Positions 1 through 9,620 of a stretch of 64,000 nucleotides of DNA are shown piece after piece; position 1 is the stretch's first letter; each line of letters begins with the position of its first letter. Position numbers and translations under genes: made by a program. Origin of the DNA: Plebeiibacterium marinum (GTDB taxonomy: Bacteria > Bacteroidota > Bacteroidia > Bacteroidales > Marinilabiliaceae); contig NZ_JAPDPI010000006.1 of the NCBI RefSeq assembly GCF_026013615.1, positions 1 through 64,000 on the forward strand. Direction: 5' to 3'. The notes under the pieces are model-generated. The model saw only the letters and a list, made by a program, of their open reading frames with translations, did no database searches and had not been told where the DNA came from.

Positions 1-14
1 ACAAAAACAGAAAG

Positions 15-299
15 ATGCATGAACTTAAAAATTTCGCCATCGGTTCACTGGGTACTTTAGGAGTGATGGAAGCAGCAGATGCTCAAATCTTCTCGGCCCA
101 GGATGCAGATCCTCAAACAATGATTATCCGGTCTGCGATCACCCTGCTAGCAGGAGTTCTTACAACCGTAATTTCTAAATGGATGCAACGCAATAAGGTT
201 GAAAAAACATCTAATAAAAATAAAGAAGTTACGTCGCCTAAAACAAAAGGCAACATTGTGAAAAACATATTTAAGGTTAAAAACAAAAAAAATAAATAG
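15..299 (+). CDS. small putative membrane protein, function unknown
   Basis: I do not recognise this 94-residue protein. It has one hydrophobic stretch at about residues 37-55 that could be a membrane segment, and a C-terminal third (about 59-94) very rich in Lys and Asn, so a single-pass protein with a basic cytoplasmic tail is possible. Its stop codon lies two bases before the ATG of the DUF6266 gene, so the two are almost certainly co-transcribed. The gene begins only 14 bases into the window, so its promoter and any longer 5' part cannot be seen. Confidence 0.6.
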   Translation: MHELKNFAIGSLGTLGVMEAADAQIFSAQDADPQTMIIRSAITLLAGVLTTVISKWMQRNKVEKTSNKNKEVTSPKTKGNIVKNIFKVKNKKNK

Positions 300-301
300 T
301 C

Positions 302-949
302 ATGGGAACATATAAAAAAGGAATCAATGGAAGATTCACAGGAAAAGTAGGAAACACAGTAGGTAGTCAATGGAAAGGTATTCCTGTTATGAAATCGCTA
401 CCAGATTTTAGTAATCACAAAGCCAGTGAAAAACAACTGGCACACAGAGCAAAATTCAGCCTTGCCACCAAGTTTTTACAGCCACTGTATCCGGTGATAC
501 AATTGGGTTTTCAAAATCAGGACAACTTAAAGTCACCCTATAATGCAGCCATGTCGGAGTTAATAAAATATACCATTGAAGGCGAATATCCTAATTGTAG
601 GGTTAACCTTGAAAATCTGGTTTTAGCTGTAGGACCATTACAAGTAGCTAACAGACCAAGTGTTGAAATTAATGGTGAAGAAGTTGTTTTTAACTGGAGA
701 TACAAAGCCTCTAACAATGATCTGTTTGCCAACAATGGGGTTATCATGGTAGCCATTGCCGAAGGGTATTATCCGGAGTATTCCATTTGCGAAAGCATCC
801 GTTCAGCAGGTACTGCCACTATGCTCCTGCCCGATGCCCCTCCCGGAACCGAAGTCCATTGTTACCTGGCATTCGCTGCCATGGACGACTCAAAGCGGGT
901 AAGCAATAGTATACACGTTGGTACGGTTGTAATACCGGATGATGAATGA
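302..949 (+). CDS. DUF6266 family protein
   Basis: The 215-residue product starts with the signature of DUF6266 proteins of Bacteroidota: a short Gly-rich N-terminus (GINGRFTGKVGNTVGSQWKG at residues 7-26) followed by a basic Leu/Pro stretch and a body of predicted beta strands. No catalytic motif, signal peptide or membrane segment is visible. The function of the family is not known; members are small, often multicopy in a genome, and often occur in accessory regions. It follows the 94-residue protein with a two-base gap. The length is about that usual for the family, so the gene looks intact. Confidence 0.8.
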   Translation: MGTYKKGINGRFTGKVGNTVGSQWKGIPVMKSLPDFSNHKASEKQLAHRAKFSLATKFLQPLYPVIQLGFQNQDNLKSPYNAAMSELIKYTIEGEYPNCRVNLENLVLAVGPLQVANRPSVEINGEEVVFNWRYKASNNDLFANNGVIMVAIAEGYYPEYSICESIRSAGTATMLLPDAPPGTEVHCYLAFAAMDDSKRVSNSIHVGTVVIPDDE

Positions 950-1069
950 TTATTTACAGTTTACTAAGGATATGAAGTTGGAAGCATGAAGCGATTAACA
1001 TCTTGTTTTTCCTCGTTGTAAATCACTTCCAAATTCCAACTTTATACCAGGAGCTAAACAGAGTTCTAA

Positions 1070-1111
1070 GGAACGGTTCTATATCACATATTACACATAC
1101 AGAACCGTTCC
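1070..1111. repeat. perfect 11-bp inverted repeat downstream of the DUF6266 gene
   Basis: GGAACGGTTCT at 1070-1080 is matched by its exact reverse complement at 1101-1111, with a 20-base AT-rich loop. No T-run follows, so an intrinsic terminator is not the only reading; a protein-binding dyad is also possible. It lies 28 bases before the next gene. Confidence 0.5.
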
Positions 1112-1138
1112 ATAACTAACTACTAAAACAATTCCACT

Positions 1139-1630
1139 ATGAAACTTATATTCTTAATTCCAACAATAGAGCCTGAAATCATCCCATGTTACAAACAACT
1201 ACAATCAGGCAATCACGAAATCCACGTTATATACGAGAAAAACAATACGGATTTTAATGGTAACGGACATATCCTTTTATATAACCGTGAAGACTACCGC
1301 ATATCTGCGCCATTGATAAAACTGGTTCGTAGTATTAAACCTGATAGAATTGTAATGCATGGCCTTTACCCTGTCGGAAATATTCACCTGGCCCAATACT
1401 ATGCAAAACTTAAAAGAAGAACCCCGGTTATCCTTGCTATAGACAAACACTGGGAAGACAAACAAAATAAGATTGTCTGGCAAAACTACGGCATCAATGT
1501 AAAATATGCCATTGATTATGTATGGGCAGATGAAAATCAATGTTTAACACGTAACATAGTTAAGAAACAATTTATCTGCGACGGTTTAACAAGCTTTGAT
1601 ACCCCACTTGAATGGGCACAAACGGTATAA
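1139..1630 (+). CDS. short glycosyltransferase-like (Rossmann) protein, possibly truncated
   Basis: The 163-residue product begins MKLIFLIP and alternates hydrophobic strands with helices in the manner of the N-terminal Rossmann half of GT-B glycosyltransferases (strands at about residues 2-8, 28-33, 70-75 and 97-101). The second, nucleotide-sugar-binding half with its usual E-x7-E region is absent, so it is either a truncated glycosyltransferase or a stand-alone domain. There is no obvious frameshift continuation downstream. It sits between the DUF6266 gene and a 399-residue unknown, in what looks like an accessory segment. The glycosyltransferase assignment is an inference from fold pattern only. 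Confidence 0.45.
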   Translation: MKLIFLIPTIEPEIIPCYKQLQSGNHEIHVIYEKNNTDFNGNGHILLYNREDYRISAPLIKLVRSIKPDRIVMHGLYPVGNIHLAQYYAKLKRRTPVILAIDKHWEDKQNKIVWQNYGINVKYAIDYVWADENQCLTRNIVKKQFICDGLTSFDTPLEWAQTV

Positions 1631-1802
1631 TTGATGGATTGATAGGTACTAGTTTTTAGTTGTTAGCTATTAATTGTTGGTTTATTTAATACACTCAATT
1701 CCAACTACTCCTAAAAAAGTTAATGTTCAGTTAAAATTTTTGAATACCGGGATCATATCATTAATTTAACTATAGATTATTAACCAGATAAAATTTACTA
1801 CT

Positions 1803-3002
1803 ATGCTTACCTCAATACACACAATAACAGATAGTATTATTATTAGAAAATCCTTTAAATGGAAAAATAACATTTTTAATAATAAGCCATTGCTCGACTG
1901 CAAAGATCTATATAACAAAATGGAAAGCTTGCTTGAGAAGTACCTGAATAAGATAGCACAATTAAAGATGAAAAGCACCAATATCTGCATGTACATCTCT
2001 AACTTATATTCTGTAAAAAGGCGATTAGACGAAACCCCGTGGAATATTCCGTGCAACCTAAACGCTGATGAGAATAAAATATTCCTTCAGGATTTAGATT
2101 TTTACATGATGATTTCAGGAATACTTTTAAAAGCCAACAACCTATTTAATGGTTTTATTGATAAATGTAAAAGCCTGTCTGTATTACAAATGTTGCCCAT
2201 ATTTAATGGGCACCCCAGGAGGATTAGAGAAACCTTAAGTCAATTACCGAAAAGCAAATGGTTCTATTCTATAATGTATCAACGAGAAAAAAGCATCTTT
2301 TTAAATGAAATCAATACGCTTGAAAATCTCACTAGTAATACAAAAATGTCGCAGGATATTGTTATTCCTATTCAAAACATTTTAAACACTTTTAATACTC
2401 CAACTTTAAATCAGGAAGAAGAAGAGCACAGAACCGGAATACTCCAAAGAATCAATTCCCTGAGCAATCAGTTCAATGGTACAAAACCTGATTTGAATGA
2501 CAATACCTGGAATATTTTAAAGCAAATGCTTACCGAAACAATGTGCGTTAATCCTGATCCTGGTTTAACCCGGGATTATATCAACTGCATCAATATGCTT
2601 AAAGCAAAGGAAGATATGCATATTACCAAGGAGGTAAAGTATATTAAAGCTTTGATTAAATCATTGCATAAAGCACAACTAAAAAATAAACATCACCAAC
2701 CTGATGCGATTAAACAGCTTCAATTAATTTACGACAAACTACTCGAATATAAAGAAGAAACTAAGGAGGGTTCTCCTTGTGGCAAATTTATTGAATGGAC
2801 ACAAAATCCAAAAGATTTTGTTAAAAAGATGCATGCCTTAATAGCTAATGGTTGCATAAGTATAAAAGGGAACTCTGATACGATACCCATTGTAGAGGTG
2901 CTTTCAAAATTTGTAAAGGTGCGAAAACAAAACAATTCAGGAACCATTTCCCCCAACAGTCTCTTAACCTATTTCAAAAAAGCCAGTACCGGGGACTTGT
3001 AG
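1803..3002 (+). CDS. hypothetical helical protein with RteC-like C-terminus
   Basis: This 399-residue protein has no signal peptide and is predicted to be largely helical. Its last 70 or so residues (about 325-399: IEWTQNPKDFV, then a Gly-containing turn, and ending in SLLTYFKKAS) recall the C-terminal region of RteC, the regulator of Bacteroides conjugative transposon excision, and of other RteC-like proteins, where a WT..K..(L/F)V motif is followed by a short helix-turn region and a basic end. The similarity is remembered, not computed, and the N-terminal 320 residues are unrecognised. If correct it would fit an integrative-element remnant at this end of the window. A degraded repeat region follows. 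Confidence 0.5.
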   Translation: MLTSIHTITDSIIIRKSFKWKNNIFNNKPLLDCKDLYNKMESLLEKYLNKIAQLKMKSTNICMYISNLYSVKRRLDETPWNIPCNLNADENKIFLQDLDFYMMISGILLKANNLFNGFIDKCKSLSVLQMLPIFNGHPRRIRETLSQLPKSKWFYSIMYQREKSIFLNEINTLENLTSNTKMSQDIVIPIQNILNTFNTPTLNQEEEEHRTGILQRINSLSNQFNGTKPDLNDNTWNILKQMLTETMCVNPDPGLTRDYINCINMLKAKEDMHITKEVKYIKALIKSLHKAQLKNKHHQPDAIKQLQLIYDKLLEYKEETKEGSPCGKFIEWTQNPKDFVKKMHALIANGCISIKGNSDTIPIVEVLSKFVKVRKQNNSGTISPNSLLTYFKKASTGDL

Positions 3003-3012
3003 ATAAGTTAAA

Positions 3013-3125
3013 AGTTCAAAGTTGAAAGTTTAAAGTGATTTACAGCATTGAGTTCGAAGTTCAAAATTGAAAGTGATTTGCAGCAATGAGTTCGAAGTTT
3101 AAAGTTGAAAGTGATTTACAGCTTG
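3013..3125. repeat. three imperfect 38-bp tandem repeats
   Basis: Three head-to-tail copies of a unit of about 38 bases occur at 3013-3050, 3051-3088 and 3089-3125. Each runs from AGTTC(G/A)AAGTT to GTGATTT(A/G)CAGC with a few substitutions. No open frame is maintained through them. Confidence 0.75.
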
Positions 3126-3248
3126 TAGTATAAAGTTAGTAAAGGTCTATGTAAGGTAGAATTCCTGTTTTGGAGTTCTGCTTTTTTTGATAATCCGCCC
3201 TAAAGGGCTGAAGGCCTTACATATCGCAACTTGGAACATCGTTCTTTT

Positions 3249-3372
3249 GTGTTCGGAAAGAGGTTTAATATTAGTAAAGTGTTGTACGTTACGGGAATCA
3301 GTCTTCCCCCTACCCGGGGAAGATTGATTCCCGTGATGTTTAGGTTTTTATCGTAAATCTCTTTCCGAACAC
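3249..3372. repeat. nested palindromic element (two concentric hairpins)
   Basis: An outer pair GTGTTCGGAAAGAG (3249-3262) and CTCTTTCCGAACAC (3359-3372) is a perfect 14-bp inverted repeat that extends inward about 5 more bases with one mismatch. Inside it lies a second inverted repeat of 19 bases, 3291-3309 against 3316-3334, whose only mismatch would be a G-U pair in RNA. This is the architecture of a REP- or MITE-like palindromic element. The minus strand has a 60-codon open frame through it which I consider accidental. Confidence 0.65.
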
Positions 3373-3544
3373 CCAAGGGCATCGTCCCAAAATTTTAAGC
3401 ATAATGTCCATTCTGGCTGTAAGTCAGATACATTAGCCATAAGTTTCATACTTTCAACCTTTTGATGCTATACCCCCATACCACAATGATGTGCATAAAG
3501 AGTAGCTCCGTTGGCGGGATACTCCTCCCTGGTTATAAAACTTA

Positions 3545-3575
3545 TTGACTTAAAGATTTGAATTTTGTAATTTTA
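3545..3575 (+). promoter_or_regulatory. candidate katG promoter
   Basis: TTG at 3545-3547 is followed after 20 bases by TAATTTTA at 3568-3575, seven of eight positions agreeing in the defined bases with the Bacteroidota pattern TTG-N17-23-TANNTTTG except the last base. Transcription would start about 80 bases upstream of the katG ATG. Confidence 0.4.
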
Positions 3576-3653
3576 TCTGTCATGCAAAAAGAGCCTTTCT
3601 CAAGTAGGGTTTGTCACTTTTTTACCATTGAAGTAATTTAAATCAAATAATAA

Positions 3654-5873
<2,220 letters not shown>

Positions 5874-5885
5874 AACAAAAATATT

Positions 5886-5949
5886 TAATACCAATCATAG
5901 TTTGAAAAAAACAGAAAGTTATACTTTCAAACATTGGTTGGTATTAATA
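5886..5949. terminator. long imperfect hairpin after katG
   Basis: A stem of about 20 bases with a few mismatches is formed by AATACCAAT...GTTTGAAA on the left and TTTCAAA...TTGGTATT on the right. It begins 13 bases after the katG stop. There is no strong T-run, so termination is likely but not certain. Confidence 0.45.
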
Positions 5950-6011
5950 ATTTGCCAGTTTGCAAAAGTTATTGCATCAATCCATCTCACCTCTCTGCAC
6001 TATGCCCTCAC

Positions 6012-6064
6012 CCCTTAGCTCTTTGCCCTTAGCTCTTAGCTCTATACTCTTAGCTCTTAGCTCT
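6012..6064. repeat. short TTAGCTC direct repeats
   Basis: The heptamer TTAGCTC occurs six times between about 6012 and 6064, spaced by one to a dozen bases. It is non-coding and lies about 100 bases upstream of the lipid-transporter permease gene. It may be simple-sequence slippage. Confidence 0.6.
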
Positions 6065-6167
6065 CCGCCATACCAATCAAACCTAACTTCAATGGTACAA
6101 TAACTGGATTTTGTTTTTAAATAATGTTACCTTTTAATACACAACAAAACATCAGTATAAAAAACTT

Positions 6168-6950
6168 ATGAACTACCAGGCATACATAATAGAACAGGTG
6201 AAGCGTTTTTTCATTACAGTTGGAGATGTTTCCTATTTTACCGGCCGCTTTTTTAAAGAGGTAGTAAGTCGCCCGGTGGAGTTTCAGGAGTTTGTGAAAC
6301 AATGCTACATGGTAGGCTATAAATCATTACCCCTGGTTGCCACCACCAGTTTAATTATGGGAATGGTGCTAACACTTCAAACACGCCCCACCCTGGTTGA
6401 TTTTGGTGCCGTTTCTCTCATGCCGAGTATGGTAGGAATTTCAATTGTACGCGAAATAGGCCCGGTTATTACAGCACTTATTTGCGCCGGAAAAGTAGGC
6501 TCAGGAATTGGTGCCGAATTGGGTTCAATGCGCGTTACCGAACAGATAGACGCTATGGAAGTATCCGGAACCAACCCATTTAAATATTTAGTTGTAACAC
6601 GTATTTTGGCCACAACAATAACATTACCCATATTAGTTGTTTTGGGAGATACCGTTGGACTAACAGGATCATTTATAGTAGAAAACATTAAAGGATCTGT
6701 TTCTTTTACCCTGTTTTTTAATCTTGTATTTGATTACCTGTCATACGGCGATTTATTGCCTTCCATTATTAAATCTTTTTTCTTTGGGTTTGCTATTGGT
6801 GTAATAGGGTGCTATAAGGGCTATAATGCCCAACGGGGCACGGCAGGTGTTGGACTGGCCGCTAATTCGGCGGTAGTAATTACATCCATGCTGTTATTTT
6901 TTATCGACTTTTTAGCCGTACTTGTAGCTGATATATTTTATGAGTTGTAA
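6168..6950 (+). CDS. mlaE: MlaE/YrbE-family ABC transporter permease
   Basis: The 260-residue protein belongs to the MlaE (YrbE, DUF140) permease family, the inner-membrane part of MCE lipid transporters. It contains the family's conserved central segment (residues about 95-135) with REIGPVITALICAGKVGSG and AELGSMRVTEQIDAMEV, and about five hydrophobic segments; the length is typical. In the Mla pathway this subunit helps move phospholipids between inner and outer membrane to keep outer-membrane asymmetry. It is the first gene of a permease-ATPase-MCE trio, 16 bases before the ATPase gene. No MlaB (STAS) or MlaC gene is adjacent, as is common outside Proteobacteria. The symbol marks family, not proven orthology. 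Confidence 0.9.
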   Translation: MNYQAYIIEQVKRFFITVGDVSYFTGRFFKEVVSRPVEFQEFVKQCYMVGYKSLPLVATTSLIMGMVLTLQTRPTLVDFGAVSLMPSMVGISIVREIGPVITALICAGKVGSGIGAELGSMRVTEQIDAMEVSGTNPFKYLVVTRILATTITLPILVVLGDTVGLTGSFIVENIKGSVSFTLFFNLVFDYLSYGDLLPSIIKSFFFGFAIGVIGCYKGYNAQRGTAGVGLAANSAVVITSMLLFFIDFLAVLVADIFYEL

Positions 6951-6966
6951 AATTTAAATACAAATA

Positions 6967-7728
6967 ATGCTATCGGACGAATCACATAAAAAAAACGGTC
7001 AACAAAAGATCATTGAGGTAGTACAACTACACAAGGAACTATCAGGAAATCCTGTGCTCAATGGTTTTGATATGAGTTTGTACGATGGCGAGTGCCTGGT
7101 TGTAATAGGAAAGTCCGGTGCTGGCAAAACGGTAATGATCCGGTGCCTGGTTGGCCTGATGACAGTAGATTCCGGCAGTGTCAGCATTTTAGGGAAAAGC
7201 ATCCCCGACCTTGACCAAAGCCAACTGGATCACCTGAGGCTCGACATAGGTTTTTTGTTTCAGGGAAGTGCTCTTTATGATTCCATGTCAGTACGCGAAA
7301 ATCTGGAATTTCCTCTAAGGAGACTGCGGAAAGAGTACGCCGATAAGGATGCAGTTGACCATATGGTGAGGGATGCACTTGCCAGTGTAGGTTTGGAACA
7401 CGCCATAGATTTGATGCCCTCAGAACTTTCCGGAGGCATGAAACGCCGCATTGCCCTGGCCAGAACACTTATTTTAAGGCCTCAGATTATTTTTTATGAT
7501 GAGCCTACAACCGGTTTAGATCCTATAACTGCAAAAGAAATCATCAAATTGATAAAAGATATACAGGTTAAATACAAAACATCATCATTAATTATTACGC
7601 ACGACTTAAATATTGCCAAACTAATATCAGACAGGGTTGTTATTTTAGTAGATGGACAAAATTATGCAGAGGGTACATATAAAGAATTAGCTGCGGCTGG
7701 TGATCCTGTAATTAAGGCGTTTTTTTAA
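6967..7728 (+). CDS. mlaF: MlaF-type ABC transporter ATPase
   Basis: A 253-residue ABC ATPase. Walker A is GKSGAGKT (residues 53-60), the Q-loop lies at GFLFQGSALYDSM, the signature is LSGGMKRR, and Walker B with the catalytic glutamate is IIFYDEPTTGLDP, followed by the H-loop ITHD. LSGGMKRR rather than LSGGQ is typical of the MlaF/Mkl subfamily. It should energise lipid transport by the MlaE-like permease encoded 16 bases upstream. The MCE-protein gene follows after 195 bases, and that gap is mostly filled by an inverted-repeat element, which suggests an ancestral tight operon later interrupted. Confidence 0.92.
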   Translation: MLSDESHKKNGQQKIIEVVQLHKELSGNPVLNGFDMSLYDGECLVVIGKSGAGKTVMIRCLVGLMTVDSGSVSILGKSIPDLDQSQLDHLRLDIGFLFQGSALYDSMSVRENLEFPLRRLRKEYADKDAVDHMVRDALASVGLEHAIDLMPSELSGGMKRRIALARTLILRPQIIFYDEPTTGLDPITAKEIIKLIKDIQVKYKTSSLIITHDLNIAKLISDRVVILVDGQNYAEGTYKELAAAGDPVIKAFF

Positions 7729-7731
7729 AAA

Positions 7732-7873
7732 GTGCTGGTAAGAAAACTCGATTTTATACCGACCCACACAGCGCGAGAGGCTTCCCCTTCAGAGCCTGTC
7801 CCGAACTTGTATTCGGGAGGACGAGGGGGTGAGCGGTGGGGGCACTATAAAACAGGAGTTTTCTTGCAGAGAC
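7732..7873. mobile_element. MITE-like inverted-repeat element, copy 1
   Basis: This 142-bp segment is bounded by imperfect terminal inverted repeats, GTGCTGGTAAGAAAACTC (7732-7749) and GAGTTTTCTTGCAGAGAC (7856-7873). The core at 7781-7818 contains a hairpin with perfect 7-bp arms TCCCGAA and TTCGGGA. A second element with the same ends and a related core lies at 18541-18713. No protein is encoded. It sits between mlaF and the MCE gene, beginning four bases after the mlaF stop. Confidence 0.7.
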
Positions 7874-7923
7874 TAAATTGGAAAATCACTAACAAAATGG
7901 GTTAGCTTAAAGATATAGATACA

Positions 7924-8898
7924 ATGCAAAAAACAACATCACAAAAAACAAAGCTTGGAATAATGGTACTTTCCGGAGTATTACTCTTCACCATTGCCAT
8001 TTATTTAATTGGTGAAAAACAGAGTTTTTTTACCCAGAGTTTTGAAATAACTTCTGTTTTTAAGAATGTAAAAGGTTTAAGATTGGGTAATAATGTGCGG
8101 TATTTAGGAATCAATGCAGGAAATGTTGAATCGATTGATATAATTAACGACACAGCAATCAAAGTAACCCTGAAGATGGATCTTAAAACCAAATCTTTTA
8201 TTAAAAAGAATGCCTTTGCAAAAATAAGCTCAGATGGTTTGGTTGGCGATATGGTGGTTAACATTGAACCCGGTCCCGGGTTTAGCGAAGGTATTGAAGA
8301 CAATGACCAAATAATGGCTTATGACCCTATAGCCACCTACGAAATGCTGAGTACTTTAAGTGAAACCAATGAAAATGCAGCTATGGTAACTGCAGGAATA
8401 TTACAAATCACCAATTCAATTAATAAAGGTGAAGGAACTTTAGGTATGTTGGTTAATGATAGAAAGGTGGCCCAGGATATACGCCAAATCATTAAAAACC
8501 TGAAAGAAACAACCAGAAGGTCTGCCACCCTGATGGAAAAACTGGAAGATGTTTCAACCCTGATTAAGAGTGATCAGAACTTAATGGGTGTAATGCTCAA
8601 CGATACATCAATAGCAAGTAAAGTACGCCTATTAATTAACGATCTGAATTCCACCGGTAAGGAATTCAATACCATGTCTAAAACTTTAAATAGCTTAATA
8701 AATGACCTTGCCTGTGGTGAAAACAGTCTGGTTAACACCGTTGCTCACGACTCACTGTTAAAGAACGACCTAAAGGAAACATTGGAAAATATTAATTCCG
8801 GAAGCCAGAAATTTGACGAAAATATGGAGGCTCTAAAACACCACCCGTTGTTTAAAGGATACTTTAAGGACAAAAAAGATAAAAAGAGGAAAAACTGA
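7924..8898 (+). CDS. mlaD: MlaD-family (MCE domain) lipid-transport protein
   Basis: A 324-residue protein with one N-terminal membrane anchor (about residues 9-28) and then an MCE domain (about 40-118) containing the core pattern VKGLRLGNNVRYLGINAGNV and the beta-rich segment ending in VVNIEPG. MCE proteins form hexameric rings that bind lipid between the permease and the periplasm. The remaining 200 residues are mainly helical with a Lys-rich end, the usual single-MCE layout of Bacteroidota, longer than E. coli MlaD. It belongs with the permease and ATPase genes upstream despite the 195-base gap occupied by a repeat element. Confidence 0.88.
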   Translation: MQKTTSQKTKLGIMVLSGVLLFTIAIYLIGEKQSFFTQSFEITSVFKNVKGLRLGNNVRYLGINAGNVESIDIINDTAIKVTLKMDLKTKSFIKKNAFAKISSDGLVGDMVVNIEPGPGFSEGIEDNDQIMAYDPIATYEMLSTLSETNENAAMVTAGILQITNSINKGEGTLGMLVNDRKVAQDIRQIIKNLKETTRRSATLMEKLEDVSTLIKSDQNLMGVMLNDTSIASKVRLLINDLNSTGKEFNTMSKTLNSLINDLACGENSLVNTVAHDSLLKNDLKETLENINSGSQKFDENMEALKHHPLFKGYFKDKKDKKRKN

Positions 8899-9053
8899 CA
8901 CCTAACAAAGTCATTATGACATCATTACACACCACAACCCTGTCAATTTGACTTTGTAATCAAGCCATCTGTTTTTTGCAAAAAATCATAAATATTTGAA
9001 TTTCAAAGATTTTAATATTTTTCTTAAAAACCATCCTCAAATATGGCATTTAG

Positions 9054-9087
9054 TTTGAAAATGCATTATCAGAACATTTAAAATTTG
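9054..9087 (+). promoter_or_regulatory. candidate hsp20 promoter
   Basis: TTTG at 9054-9057 is followed after 22 bases by AAAATTTG at 9080-9087, one mismatch from TANNTTTG. A GGAGG motif at 9103-9107, eight bases before the ATG at 9116, is a strong Shine-Dalgarno sequence, uncommon in this phylum. Confidence 0.4.
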
Positions 9088-9115
9088 TTGAACTAAAATT
9101 TTGGAGGATTAAGTT

Positions 9116-9568
9116 ATGACACTTGCAAAATTATCAAACAACTGGTTTCCATCAGTTCCTTCATTTTTCGATAGATTTTTTGATAATGAATTGATGGATT
9201 GGAATAGAACAAACTATTCCAGCACTGATACAACTTTACCTGCAGTAAACGTTAAAGAAAATGAAAATGAGTTCTTAATCGACGTTGCTGCGCCGGGCTT
9301 AACAAAAAAAGATTTCAAAGTAAACTACGACAATGGCCGTTTAACTATTTCATCAGAAAAGAAGAATAAACATGAAGAAAAAGATGGTGAAAAAGTTACG
9401 CGCCGTGAGTTTAGCTATCAGTCGTTCCAACGTTCTTTTTCAGTTTCTGAAAATGTAGTAAATGCGGAAAAAATTGCTGCAAATTACGAAAATGGAATAC
9501 TTCATATTTCGCTACCCAAGCGCGAAGAAGTTAAACCACGGCCTGCAAAGCAAATTGAAATTAAGTAA
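9116..9568 (+). CDS. Hsp20/alpha-crystallin small heat-shock protein
   Basis: A 150-residue holdase chaperone. After an N-terminal arm (residues 1-40) containing FDRFFDNELMDW comes the alpha-crystallin domain, starting PAVNVKENENEFLIDVAAPGL, with the family's A-x-x-x-N-G-(I/V)-L motif as AANYENGILHISLPK and a C-terminal extension ending KQIEIK that carries the I-x-I oligomerisation motif (IEI). Such proteins bind unfolding proteins in the cytoplasm without ATP. The gene is monocistronic, preceded by an unusually good ribosome-binding site and followed by a terminator hairpin shared with the convergent kinase gene. Heat or stress induction is expected from the family. Confidence 0.95.
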   Translation: MTLAKLSNNWFPSVPSFFDRFFDNELMDWNRTNYSSTDTTLPAVNVKENENEFLIDVAAPGLTKKDFKVNYDNGRLTISSEKKNKHEEKDGEKVTRREFSYQSFQRSFSVSENVVNAEKIAANYENGILHISLPKREEVKPRPAKQIEIK

Positions 9569-9578
9569 GTAATTTGGT

Positions 9579-9600
9579 TAGGGCAGAGAATTCTGCCCTA
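9579..9600. terminator. terminator hairpin between hsp20 and the convergent kinase gene
   Basis: TAGGGCAGA and TCTGCCCTA form a 9-bp stem at 9579-9600 followed by CTTTATTTT, 11 bases after the hsp20 stop. It can serve hsp20, and possibly the convergent kinase gene ending at 9621. Confidence 0.75.
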
Positions 9601-9620
9601 CTTTATTTTCTATAATATTA

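Noticed and set aside
3200-3382. 60-codon open frame on the minus strand
   Set aside because: It exactly follows the nested palindromic block and is best explained as an accidental reading of the repeat.
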